The notes under the pieces were generated by a model. The model was not told where the DNA came from, made no database searches, and worked only from the letters and a program-made list of their open reading frames with translations. A DNA stretch of 12,642 bases, from positions 1 to 12,642 of the forward strand of contig JARLHB010000379.1 in assembly GCA_031292465.1 (NCBI GenBank), given 5' to 3'. The translations under genes and the position numbers were made by a program. Each line of letters opens with the position of its first letter. Positions within the stretch are counted from its first letter, which is position 1. The stretch is from Ignavibacteriaceae bacterium (GTDB lineage Bacteria > Bacteroidota > Ignavibacteria > Ignavibacteriales > Ignavibacteriaceae). This document shows, piece after piece, positions 6,959 to 12,642 of the stretch.

Positions 6959-7342
6959 ATGGATAGATCAAAGATCCTAATTGTCGAGGACGATTTTGAT
7001 ACACTAACGTTTCTTAAATTATTTCTCGGGAAAAAATTCGATATTGAAGCCTGCCGAAGCGATGAGGAATTTTATGAAATTATTGGGAAATGTTGTTATA
7101 ATTTAATTATTATGGATATTGCAATTAAAGGGAGAAAAGACGGGCTTCAAATAACCCGTGAATTAAAAAGCGCTGGGCAGTATAAAAATATTCCGGTTCT
7201 TTGTTTGTCAGCCCATGTACTTGAAAAGGACAAAGAAAATGCCTTAAAAGCGGGCGTAGATAAATTTTTGCCCAAACCGGTAAGCAATCAGTTACTTATG
7301 GAAACTATAAACAGCCTCATTTCTGTTGACCAACTTTCCTGA
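6959..7342 (+). CDS. Single-domain response regulator (lone receiver, CheY-like), copy 1
   Basis: This 127-residue protein is a receiver domain with no output domain. It carries the acidic pocket VEDDF (E10, D11, D12), phosphoacceptor Asp53 in IIMDIAIKG, Ser84 in LCLSAH, and Lys106 in FLPKPV, so it should accept phosphate. MDIxxKGxKDG replaces the common MDxxMP loop, a style I associate with receivers of multi-step phosphorelays and hybrid kinases. It is close to half identical by eye, without gaps, to the second lone receiver at 11234. No kinase is fused to it; the HisKA_3 kinase upstream or an unlinked kinase could be the donor. The start ATG has only a weak GGAAAA-like signal. It leads the block of secreted and membrane proteins that follows after 151 bases. 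Confidence 0.92.
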   Translation: MDRSKILIVEDDFDTLTFLKLFLGKKFDIEACRSDEEFYEIIGKCCYNLIIMDIAIKGRKDGLQITRELKSAGQYKNIPVLCLSAHVLEKDKENALKAGVDKFLPKPVSNQLLMETINSLISVDQLS

Positions 7343-7481
7343 TTTACAACTTAATCTTATCTGAACCTGTCTTCTAAATTATCCGCTGGTTTAATTTATT
7401 ATTTTTATATTTATTTTGTATTTTGTAATGGTAATTTTCTATTACAGTAACGAACGATTATGTTTATTATATAAATTAATC

Positions 7482-7488
7482 GGGAGGG
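7482..7488 (+). promoter_or_regulatory. Strong Shine-Dalgarno that fixes the start of the secreted protein
   Basis: GGGAGGG lies 5 bases before the ATG at 7494. It argues against the longer in-frame reading from TTG at 7416, which would put 26 extra residues before an otherwise normal signal peptide. Confidence 0.8.
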
Positions 7489-7493
7489 ATGTT

Positions 7494-8009
7494 ATGAATA
7501 TGTTTTATAAATTTTTTCTGTTTATTTGTCTCTTATTATTTACATCCCCTTATTTTATTTATTCATCACAGATAAAAGTTACCGATAAATCGTTTTCCAT
7601 TATAATCGCAGATTCTACTTCATCAGCATCAGATACTACTAAAATCATTGGCACTATTTTCACCAAAGCTGAAGCCGATTCTTTGTTCGGCCCGGTACAA
7701 TATTCGGATACAATGAGAACAGAAGTTCTAATGCAACTTGTGAACAAAAGCCCACAATATCTTATGTTTAGTTTTTTAGACGGAAAAGCTAACATCCTTA
7801 ACTCATCCCGGGAAGTTATTTACGGAACTCTGGGAACTGTTAAAGCGGAACAAGTATTTAAGCTATTCAGTTCAAGTAAAGTGCAGGAATTGATTACTAC
7901 TGGTGTTGAAGATATTACAATAATTGAATTAAGAACTAACGCACTAACTTTAACTAATGGTACTATAGTTCTGGAAGAAGGCTCACCATGTCCACCAAAG
8001 TGCCCGTAA
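7494..8009 (+). CDS. Small secreted protein of unknown function ending in CPPKCP
   Basis: I do not recognise this family. From the ATG at 7494 the product has 171 residues. Residues 1-24 form a signal peptide (Met, one Lys, long hydrophobic core FFLFICLLLF, then SPYFIYSS), with likely cleavage near residue 25. The mature part is Ser/Thr-rich at first (ADSTSSASDTTK), then has TKAEADSLFGPVQYSD, LMFSFLDGKANILNSSREVIYG, VFKLFSSSKVQELI, and a beta-rich tail (TNALTLTNGTIVLEEG). It ends GSPCPPKCP, whose two Cys could form a tight disulfide, bind metal, or be lipid- or redox-modified. The protein should be periplasmic or exported. The next gene, a seven-helix membrane protein, starts 6 bases after its stop, so the two are almost surely made from one transcript. 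A partner or ligand role for that membrane protein is possible but is inference only. Confidence 0.75.
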   Translation: MNMFYKFFLFICLLLFTSPYFIYSSQIKVTDKSFSIIIADSTSSASDTTKIIGTIFTKAEADSLFGPVQYSDTMRTEVLMQLVNKSPQYLMFSFLDGKANILNSSREVIYGTLGTVKAEQVFKLFSSSKVQELITTGVEDITIIELRTNALTLTNGTIVLEEGSPCPPKCP

Positions 8010-8015
8010 TAATTT

Positions 8016-8591
8016 ATGCTACTATATTATGAATATATCTCTATATTAGTTTGGTTAATAGTGCCTTTTAGGCAATTCAGGCAGAAGTATTTTTCTTATT
8101 TTTTAATTTTAGTAGCCGCAGGGTTACTTACCGATTTAACCAGGCGATTTCTTCACGACAGCACAAATTTAATATATGTTTTTGCTGCTTTTTTTCGAGT
8201 TGTTCTTATTCAGGACAAAAATATCTCTAAAGCTTTCAAAATAATATTAATAATTTTCTTTATTGTTATCTGTTACCTGGAGTTTATCGGATTATATTAT
8301 AGACAAGAATTTATTTTGATTTGTGTTTTACATTTCCTATTATTTTTTAAATTTATTCAAACTTTTATTTTACGGCTAGTGAGAGAAAAAGTAATAAGTT
8401 TATTCTTGCTATGTTTATTCTTTTATGAGTTAACTCTGATTACAAAATATTTCGCCTTAATTACAGATTTGAAAATTGGAGATATATATTTGGTTTTTAC
8501 AACCATATTTGAGATGCTGTTTGCAATATTCTTCTGCATCTTTAAACAAGACAGCCGAAAGATCTTAATTAATATTAATATACCTGCGTAG
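8016..8591 (+). CDS. Predicted seven-helix membrane protein of unrecognised family, paralogue 1
   Basis: This 191-residue protein is almost entirely hydrophobic, with about seven helices. Positive residues fall in alternate loops (RQFRQK, QDKNISKAFK, LRLVREK, and the C-terminal KQDSRK), predicting N-terminus outside and C-terminus inside. It aligns without gaps, at an offset of 3 residues, with the products at 8651 and 10483. All three share Trp13, Pro17, RQF (19-21), Arg43, His47, Asn51, Tyr54, Glu89, Gly92, Tyr95, Glu98, Tyr-Glu (137-138), Thr-Lys (143-144) and CIxK (174-177). Several of these are charged residues in or near helices, suggesting sensing, ligand binding or catalysis and not just structure. 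The ATG at 8016 is forced by an in-frame TAA at 8010 and follows the secreted-protein stop by 6 bases. I cannot name a family; a sensor, transporter or lipid-acting enzyme are all possible. Confidence 0.82.
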   Translation: MLLYYEYISILVWLIVPFRQFRQKYFSYFLILVAAGLLTDLTRRFLHDSTNLIYVFAAFFRVVLIQDKNISKAFKIILIIFFIVICYLEFIGLYYRQEFILICVLHFLLFFKFIQTFILRLVREKVISLFLLCLFFYELTLITKYFALITDLKIGDIYLVFTTIFEMLFAIFFCIFKQDSRKILININIPA

Positions 8592-8650
8592 CATATAATT
8601 CCATTCAATACTATTTTTGTACCGCATTATTTTAACAAACTGGAAATAAT

Positions 8651-9244
8651 TTGAGCCTAATTCAATACTTTATAATTTATTCAAGTATTTTTATTTGGAT
8701 AATACCGCCTATACGGCAATTCCGTGGTGCTTTTTTCTGGTTTTTCTTATTCTTAATAAGCGGAGATGTCGCAACAATGGTTGCAAGATTAATATTCCAT
8801 TCCAGGACAAATATTTTCTATGTCATTTTCGGGGTGCTGTGTGTTATAGCCGTTCAGTGGAAGGGTGCAGCAAAGTTATATAAGTTTTTGCTTGCAGGCC
8901 TCTTAATAACTTCGTTAGTATTAGAATTTTATGGATTGAATTACAAACAGGAATATTTCCTTATTAACTTGCCGGATTTCCTGCTGCTTTTCATATTCCT
9001 TAAGAATTTTATTTTAAAGCTTGTAAATGACAGAGAAATTGATGTTTTCTTAATATTCCTAACATTTTACGAGTTAACCCTAATTACAAAATCTTACGAC
9101 CTGATTACCAGTTTAATGAGTGGGACTACATACTTTTTCATTACTACTTTATTTGAAATATTCTTCGGTGTATTCTTCTGTATTTACAAAGAGAGTGATG
9201 TGCGGCTAAAGATAAAACTTGCTAATCCTTATCCCACAGTTTGA
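8651..9244 (+). CDS. Predicted seven-helix membrane protein of unrecognised family, paralogue 2
   Basis: This 197-residue protein is the second member of the family. Helices lie at about 5-22, 27-48, 53-69, 74-91, 101-120, 128-146 and 157-178. Basic loops (RQFRG, KGAAKLYK, KLVNDRE) and tail (KESDVRLKIK) fall on one side, giving N-out/C-in. Family invariants here are Trp16, Pro20, RQF 22-24, Arg46, His50, Asn54, Tyr57, Glu92, Gly95, Tyr98, Glu101, Tyr140-Glu141, Thr146-Lys147 and CIYK 177-180. The start must be the TTG at 8651: an in-frame stop lies at 8633-8635, no ATG or GTG comes between, and MSL aligns exactly with the MSV start of the third paralogue. GGAA lies 6 bases upstream. It follows paralogue 1 by 59 bases and is probably in the same transcript. 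It converges with the SGNH hydrolase gene. Confidence 0.82.
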   Translation: MSLIQYFIIYSSIFIWIIPPIRQFRGAFFWFFLFLISGDVATMVARLIFHSRTNIFYVIFGVLCVIAVQWKGAAKLYKFLLAGLLITSLVLEFYGLNYKQEYFLINLPDFLLLFIFLKNFILKLVNDREIDVFLIFLTFYELTLITKSYDLITSLMSGTTYFFITTLFEIFFGVFFCIYKESDVRLKIKLANPYPTV

Positions 9245-9364
9245 TAATTTCATTTTTCATTTAGTTTTACCGTAATTTCAAATTAAATTGCAAATAAGAG
9301 CGTGCATCTATCCCCTTCGATTTAATAATTACATAATTCAATGCACCTTCTGTTAACAAACATT

Positions 9365-10138
9365 TCAATAACCTGTTATTCTGTATATAGCTTTTGCCCA
9401 GAAATCGGCAAGCTTTGCAGCGCCTTCTTCATTTGGATGAAGATAGAAAGTGCCCCTCTGTCCGGATTCAGGCCCTAAATAAGCAAGATGATTCTTTTTA
9501 AAATATCTAAATGCTTTCGTATCTCCCTCGAACACCCGGTGCGGAAATGAAACTGCATAAGGCTTTACTAAAGTACTTATCTCCGGGAAATAACTCTGCA
9601 GCCTTGTCAAACCTTCCTGCATATATTCTGCACCGTTATAAGTATTGGGGCTGTACCAAACAGGATGATTAATAATAATTTTGCAACCCGGATAATCCTG
9701 CAGTAATTTGTTGATAATAACGGTCATATTCTGCCGGTAATCTTCGGCAGAGACCGGGCAACCATTTGTCCCTTTTACAGCGCTGTCATTGGTGCCAAGC
9801 ATAATGGAAAAGATAAGTGTTGCATCTTTATCTTTATAAAAAGTGTTGGCTGCTTCTTCCACATTTTTAAATATAGTTCCGGTGAAAGGAAGAAAATCCA
9901 CTGTTGTAAAACCGCATACGCCCTGATTGGAAAATTGAACTTTCCCAATCCCGGGTTGTTTCTCAAGATATGTACAGGTTAATACCGGAGGCGCATCTGT
10001 TTCGGGATGGCTGAGATTAGCTCCATACGTTATACTGTCCCCGATAAATACGATGTTAAGATTTTGCTTCTTATTTGATGAAAAAGAGCATAGAGAAAAA
10101 AGGAAGAAGGAACTTATAATTATTATTTTTTTATACAT
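9365..10138 (-). CDS. Secreted SGNH/GDSL-family hydrolase
   Basis: This 257-residue exported hydrolase probably removes an acyl or acetyl ester from a carbohydrate or lipid. Residues 1-20 form a signal peptide (MYKKIIIISSFFLFSLCSF); Cys17 is not in a canonical lipobox, so soluble export is the default reading. Block I is FIGDSITYG with nucleophile Ser35, block II is SNQGVCG (Gly73), block III is LGTND (115-118, oxyanion Asn117), and block V is FYLHPNEEGA with catalytic His234. The Asp usually three residues before that His is replaced by Phe231, so it may rely on a Ser-His pair or take the acid from elsewhere. It is transcribed against its neighbours and sits between the second and third copies of the seven-helix family, breaking that array. 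The ATG at 10136-10138 has no Shine-Dalgarno. The substrate cannot be assigned; a carbohydrate O-acetylesterase-like role is a guess. Confidence 0.87.
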   Translation of the reverse strand: MYKKIIIISSFFLFSLCSFSSNKKQNLNIVFIGDSITYGANLSHPETDAPPVLTCTYLEKQPGIGKVQFSNQGVCGFTTVDFLPFTGTIFKNVEEAANTFYKDKDATLIFSIMLGTNDSAVKGTNGCPVSAEDYRQNMTVIINKLLQDYPGCKIIINHPVWYSPNTYNGAEYMQEGLTRLQSYFPEISTLVKPYAVSFPHRVFEGDTKAFRYFKKNHLAYLGPESGQRGTFYLHPNEEGAAKLADFWAKAIYRITGY

Positions 10139-10479
10139 GGTACATTTGTTTTATTATTAATTACTACTATCAGGCAAAATGGATTAAAAGAACAGCCAAT
10201 AATGTTGAAATTTGGATTTACAGAAATCTAAATTAAACAGCGTAAGAAAGATACAAAAATAATATTTGCCCGTCAGCCAAAATTTGGGCATATACTAAGG
10301 CTTTCAGACAAAGCAGTATTTATCAGCTAAAAAGATCGGGGCATTTCATTCAAATTTATTTTCCTATTAAATTTACATAGGGCTACTTTTACTTTGTAAT
10401 AACGTTTTTAAAAATTAAATAAAAAGGAATTATTTCTCTAATATTTTGATCCAACCCGGTCAATTGCAGAAATTTATAT
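10139..10479. other. 341-base divergent intergenic region
   Basis: This gap lies between the leftward SGNH hydrolase gene and the rightward third membrane paralogue, so it should hold promoters for both. No gene is visible. The only structure seen is an imperfect hairpin at 10263-10294. Repeats like those at 6708-6823 were not found here. Confidence 0.5.
10263..10294. repeat. Imperfect 9-bp inverted repeat in the divergent gap
   Basis: TATTTGCCC (10263-10271) and GGGCATATA (10286-10294) match as inverted arms at 8 of 9 positions around a 14-base loop. It could be an operator or stem-loop; there is no T-run. Chance is not excluded. Confidence 0.3.
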
Positions 10480-10482
10480 TTG

Positions 10483-11058
10483 ATGAGTGTCTTTTTTTCT
10501 ATTTATTTAATACTTGGATATACAATATGGATTATTGTACCGGTAAGACAATTTGGACAAAAATATTTTTTATTTTTCCTTATTCTTATAGTTGGCGATA
10601 TAATAACACTAATATCCAGATTAGCATTTCACTCAAGATCAAATATATTTTATCTTATTTTTGGCATATTATGCTTTTTGTCAGTACGGGGAAGAAAGAT
10701 TTCAGGAGCAATAAAAATTATTGCTATATTATTATCGGCTGCGACCTTCTTAATAGAATACAATGGCCTAGGTTATAAATATGAATTTATAATAATAAGC
10801 TTATGCAACTTATTATTGTTTTTTAGTTTCCTTAAGCATTTTATAATAAATTTTTCAATTGAAAGAAAATTCAACATCTTTTTGGCAAGTTTAGTTTTTT
10901 ATGAAATACTCTCGGTTACAAAATTCTTAAATATTATTACAACTTTGATAGACGCTTCTGTCTACTTTGATACAGCAACAGTAATCCAAATGTTTATCGG
11001 TATACTCCTCTGTATATTTAAGGAAGACAGTTCTCTTTTACAAATTAAGATGAAATAA
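10483..11058 (+). CDS. Predicted seven-helix membrane protein of unrecognised family, paralogue 3
   Basis: This 191-residue protein is the third member of the family and aligns residue for residue with paralogue 2 from Met1 on, with RQF at 22-24, Arg46, His50, Glu92, Glu101, Tyr140-Glu141, Thr146-Lys147 and CIFK at 177-180 in identical positions. In residues 25-68 about 25 of 44 positions are identical, centred on GDIxTxxSRLxFHSRSNIFY. Seven helices with an outside N-terminus are predicted as for the others. The ATG at 10483 is preferred to the TTG one codon earlier because it makes the N-terminus match paralogue 2. No Shine-Dalgarno is visible. It is separated from paralogue 2 by the opposite-strand SGNH gene and is followed after 175 bases by the second lone receiver. 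The function is unknown. Confidence 0.82.
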   Translation: MSVFFSIYLILGYTIWIIVPVRQFGQKYFLFFLILIVGDIITLISRLAFHSRSNIFYLIFGILCFLSVRGRKISGAIKIIAILLSAATFLIEYNGLGYKYEFIIISLCNLLLFFSFLKHFIINFSIERKFNIFLASLVFYEILSVTKFLNIITTLIDASVYFDTATVIQMFIGILLCIFKEDSSLLQIKMK

Positions 11059-11220
11059 TTCGATTTATTTAAAATATTTGGCAAACTTGTAGTAATTCCG
11101 GCTAAATAATGCCTTAAAGACTTGCATTAAGTTAAAAGTATGCAGAAATTATAAAGGGTCAATTAATAAAATTTTGAAATTGAGAAATTAGTTCCTTAAA
11201 TTATACTTAAAATGAATATA

Positions 11221-11225
11221 AGGAG
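11221..11225 (+). promoter_or_regulatory. Shine-Dalgarno of the second lone receiver
   Basis: AGGAG ends 8 bases before the ATG at 11234. It supports that start over an out-of-frame ATG at 11229. Confidence 0.65.
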
Positions 11226-11233
11226 ATAATGAT

Positions 11234-11626
11234 ATGGTAAGTGATGCTGAGGGGAACAAACCAAAGCTGTTAGTTACTGAAGACGACTTTGAAAATCAAA
11301 AATTCTTAGAAATGTTTTTAAAAAGAAATTTTGATGTGGAAATATTCGATTCCGAACAGTCCTTCTATGAACACTTAAAGAATACCAAATTTGATGTAAT
11401 CCTAATGGACATTTCATTACGTGGAAATAAAAACGGATTGGAATTAACACAGGAATTAAGAAAAATGCCTGGTTATGAAAAAATTCCGGTTGTCTGTCTT
11501 TCTGCACATGCTTTTAAGAAAGACCGGGATAATGCAATAAATGCAGGTGTAGATGTATTTTTAACAAAACCTGTTGAGAACAAAATATTGATGAGCACCC
11601 TGCTTGAAGTAGTCAGTAAAAACTAA
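11234..11626 (+). CDS. Single-domain response regulator (lone receiver, CheY-like), copy 2
   Basis: This 130-residue receiver has no output domain. The acidic pocket is TEDDF (E16, D17, D18), the phosphoacceptor is Asp59 in VILMDISLRG, with Ser90 in VCLSAH and Lys112 in FLTKPV; all are intact. It aligns without gaps to the lone receiver at 6959 with a 6-residue longer N-terminus. Shared stretches include FYE, MDI, GL, IPVxCLSAH, KDxxNA, AGVDxFLxKPV and LM, so the two are recent or well-conserved paralogues. It follows the third seven-helix membrane gene by 175 bases, as the first receiver precedes the first two, which makes a functional tie between receivers and membrane proteins plausible. 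A diffusible phosphate shuttle or an adaptor binding a membrane partner both fit. It converges with the PorV-like gene, with 63 bases between their stops and no clear terminator. Confidence 0.92.
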   Translation: MVSDAEGNKPKLLVTEDDFENQKFLEMFLKRNFDVEIFDSEQSFYEHLKNTKFDVILMDISLRGNKNGLELTQELRKMPGYEKIPVVCLSAHAFKKDRDNAINAGVDVFLTKPVENKILMSTLLEVVSKN

Positions 11627-11689
11627 AATCCGGTATAGAATTACTTTTTTAGGGGAACTACTTATAATAAAGAAAATAATTAAGTGGAA

Positions 11690-12642
11690 TCAGAACCCGC
11701 TTCGTAAAAATTTTGGTTCTTCAAGCGTAAGCATAAGTGAAATCCTATGCGTATCCGGCAGCCTTTCTATTTCAGATTGGCTAAATCTTGCAAATGAATA
11801 ATCTATATTAAGTTTTGGAAGCTTTATTCCGGCACCGATAGTAAACTGCTTAACCTCGTTATATCCAGCCCGAACCATAAATATATTTTTAAAACTGTAT
11901 TCTAATCCCGTATTCATATCAAAACTGACCGGTCCGACATTGTATTCCGATGCATACTGCCTGTTTTCAAATCTAATATCCAGATCGAGCGCGGGAGTTA
12001 TCTGGCCTCCGAAAAAATTAAACTTATAAGCAGCGCCAATCTTTGCTGTAGGAGAAATCAATTCATTCGTGCCGGTACTCCAGGCTACGAGCGTGGTAGT
12101 TATATCCTGAAGGTTAGCGCCGAGAGAAAAATTCTCAAAAGGCGTGTACCAGGCGCCGACGTCAAACCCATTGCCATACGCGTTATATTCCGCAATACCT
12201 TCATAAATCAGTTTTACATTAGCGCCGTAATAAAACTTATCGGAATATTTTTTAGCAAAGGATAAATAAACTGCCCAATCCTGATCACTAAACTCGGTTA
12301 TTTTGCTATAGTCCAGCCCGGCAGAAGAAGAGTTAATAAAATTAGGATCGGAAATAACTTCGCCTGTATTTCTGTCAATTAATGCACCCCTTGTATCCGG
12401 AATTCCGTCTACCCCCAGCCTGATAATGCTTAGGCCAAAGCTCATATCTTTACCATAAGGTATTGCAATAGCAGCATAGTCATAGTTAACTAAATTTCCA
12501 AAGCGTTCTTCGTGCATAAGGGAAACCTCAGGGTAATTTACCTGGGCCAAACCGGCAGGATTATAATAACCGGCAGTTACATCATTAGCTACCGCTGCAT
12601 AAGCCCCGCCCATGCCCATAGACCTTCCGCCTACCCCTATGG
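11690..12642 (-). CDS. PorV/PorQ-family outer-membrane beta-barrel protein, 5' end cut off by window edge
   Basis: The frame is open from the TGA at 11690-11692 to the right edge, giving about 316 visible residues that begin IGVGGRSMGMGGAYAAVAND. The internal ATG at 12617-12619 is not the real start because the conserved GxGxRSMGMGGA motif straddles it; the true start and signal peptide lie outside the window. The motif RxMGMGGAYxAxANDxxAxYYNPAGLA is the N-terminal plug region of PorV/PorQ and FadL-like proteins. The rest shows alternating beta-strand patterns (FYYGANVKLIYEG, FSLGANLQDI, KIGAAYKF, MVRAGYNEVKQFTIGAGIKLP) and ends LRSGF. PorV-type proteins act in type IX secretion in Bacteroidota, while many relatives have no assigned role, so only outer-membrane location is firmly supported. 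It is convergent with the second lone receiver and need not be linked to it. Confidence 0.88.
   Translation of the reverse strand, partial: IGVGGRSMGMGGAYAAVANDVTAGYYNPAGLAQVNYPEVSLMHEERFGNLVNYDYAAIAIPYGKDMSFGLSIIRLGVDGIPDTRGALIDRNTGEVISDPNFINSSSAGLDYSKITEFSDQDWAVYLSFAKKYSDKFYYGANVKLIYEGIAEYNAYGNGFDVGAWYTPFENFSLGANLQDITTTLVAWSTGTNELISPTAKIGAAYKFNFFGGQITPALDLDIRFENRQYASEYNVGPVSFDMNTGLEYSFKNIFMVRAGYNEVKQFTIGAGIKLPKLNIDYSFARFSQSEIERLPDTHRISLMLTLEEPKFLRSGF

Noticed and set aside
7416..7493. Longer TTG-initiated start for the secreted protein
   Set aside because: The GGGAGGG before ATG 7494 and the signal peptide starting there make the shorter form far better.
9302..9346. GTGCAT and ATGCAC inverted arms in the convergent gap, considered as a terminator
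   Set aside because: Only 6 bp with a 33-base loop and no T-run; likely chance.
10446..10778. 110-codon open stretch overlapping the third membrane paralogue
   Set aside because: It is out of frame with the paralogue, whose ungapped match to two other proteins proves the other frame is coding.
12617..12619. ATG at 12619 as start of the PorV-like gene
   Set aside because: The frame stays open to the window edge and the upstream residues IGVGGRS belong to the conserved motif, so the gene is truncated by the window.

Overview
The window is AT-rich and looks like a chromosomal piece from the Bacteroidota/Chlorobiota side of the bacterial tree, most plausibly an Ignavibacteria-like organism. The reasons are a PorV/PorQ-type outer-membrane protein at the right edge, a YfhO-type membrane protein beside glycosyltransferases, many starts without a clear Shine-Dalgarno sequence, and NarL-type and lone-receiver signalling proteins of the kind common in that group. 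This placement is inferred from protein style and not from a marker gene. Both ends of the window cut through genes: a YfhO-like gene loses its 3' end on the left, and the PorV-like gene loses its 5' end on the right.

Left third (1-4206, minus strand): a co-directional surface-glycan cluster, read right to left. It holds a polyprenyl-phosphate-type GT2 glycosyltransferase with two C-terminal membrane helices, a GT4 glycosyltransferase, a SAM-dependent methyltransferase with a C-terminal membrane segment, and a YfhO-family membrane protein. Upstream of these on the same strand, inside a long AT-rich gap, is the decayed remnant of a small DUF2905-type membrane protein with two in-frame stop codons.

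Middle (4637-6447, plus strand): a two-component pair overlapping by one base, namely a membrane-anchored PAS/HisKA_3 histidine kinase and a NarL/LuxR-type response regulator. A 511-base gap follows. It carries repeated TACGTA-type motifs, a perfect 14-bp inverted repeat, and a separate 12-bp hairpin just before the next gene.

Right half (6959-11626, plus strand except one gene): a paralogue-rich block. Its order is a lone receiver protein, a small secreted protein ending in CPPKCP, two members of a predicted seven-helix membrane family, a secreted SGNH hydrolase on the opposite strand, a third member of the membrane family, and a second lone receiver paralogous to the first. The three membrane proteins align without gaps over essentially their whole length and share invariant charged and aromatic residues. 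I do not recognise the family. With a predicted outside N-terminus, seven helices, an inside C-terminus and receiver proteins at both ends of the block, a membrane sensory or signalling module is a reasonable but untested idea. This block is the best candidate for an undescribed system here.

The window closes with the PorV/PorQ-like outer-membrane protein on the minus strand, convergent with the second lone receiver. No tRNA, rRNA, CRISPR array, transposase or integrase was seen.
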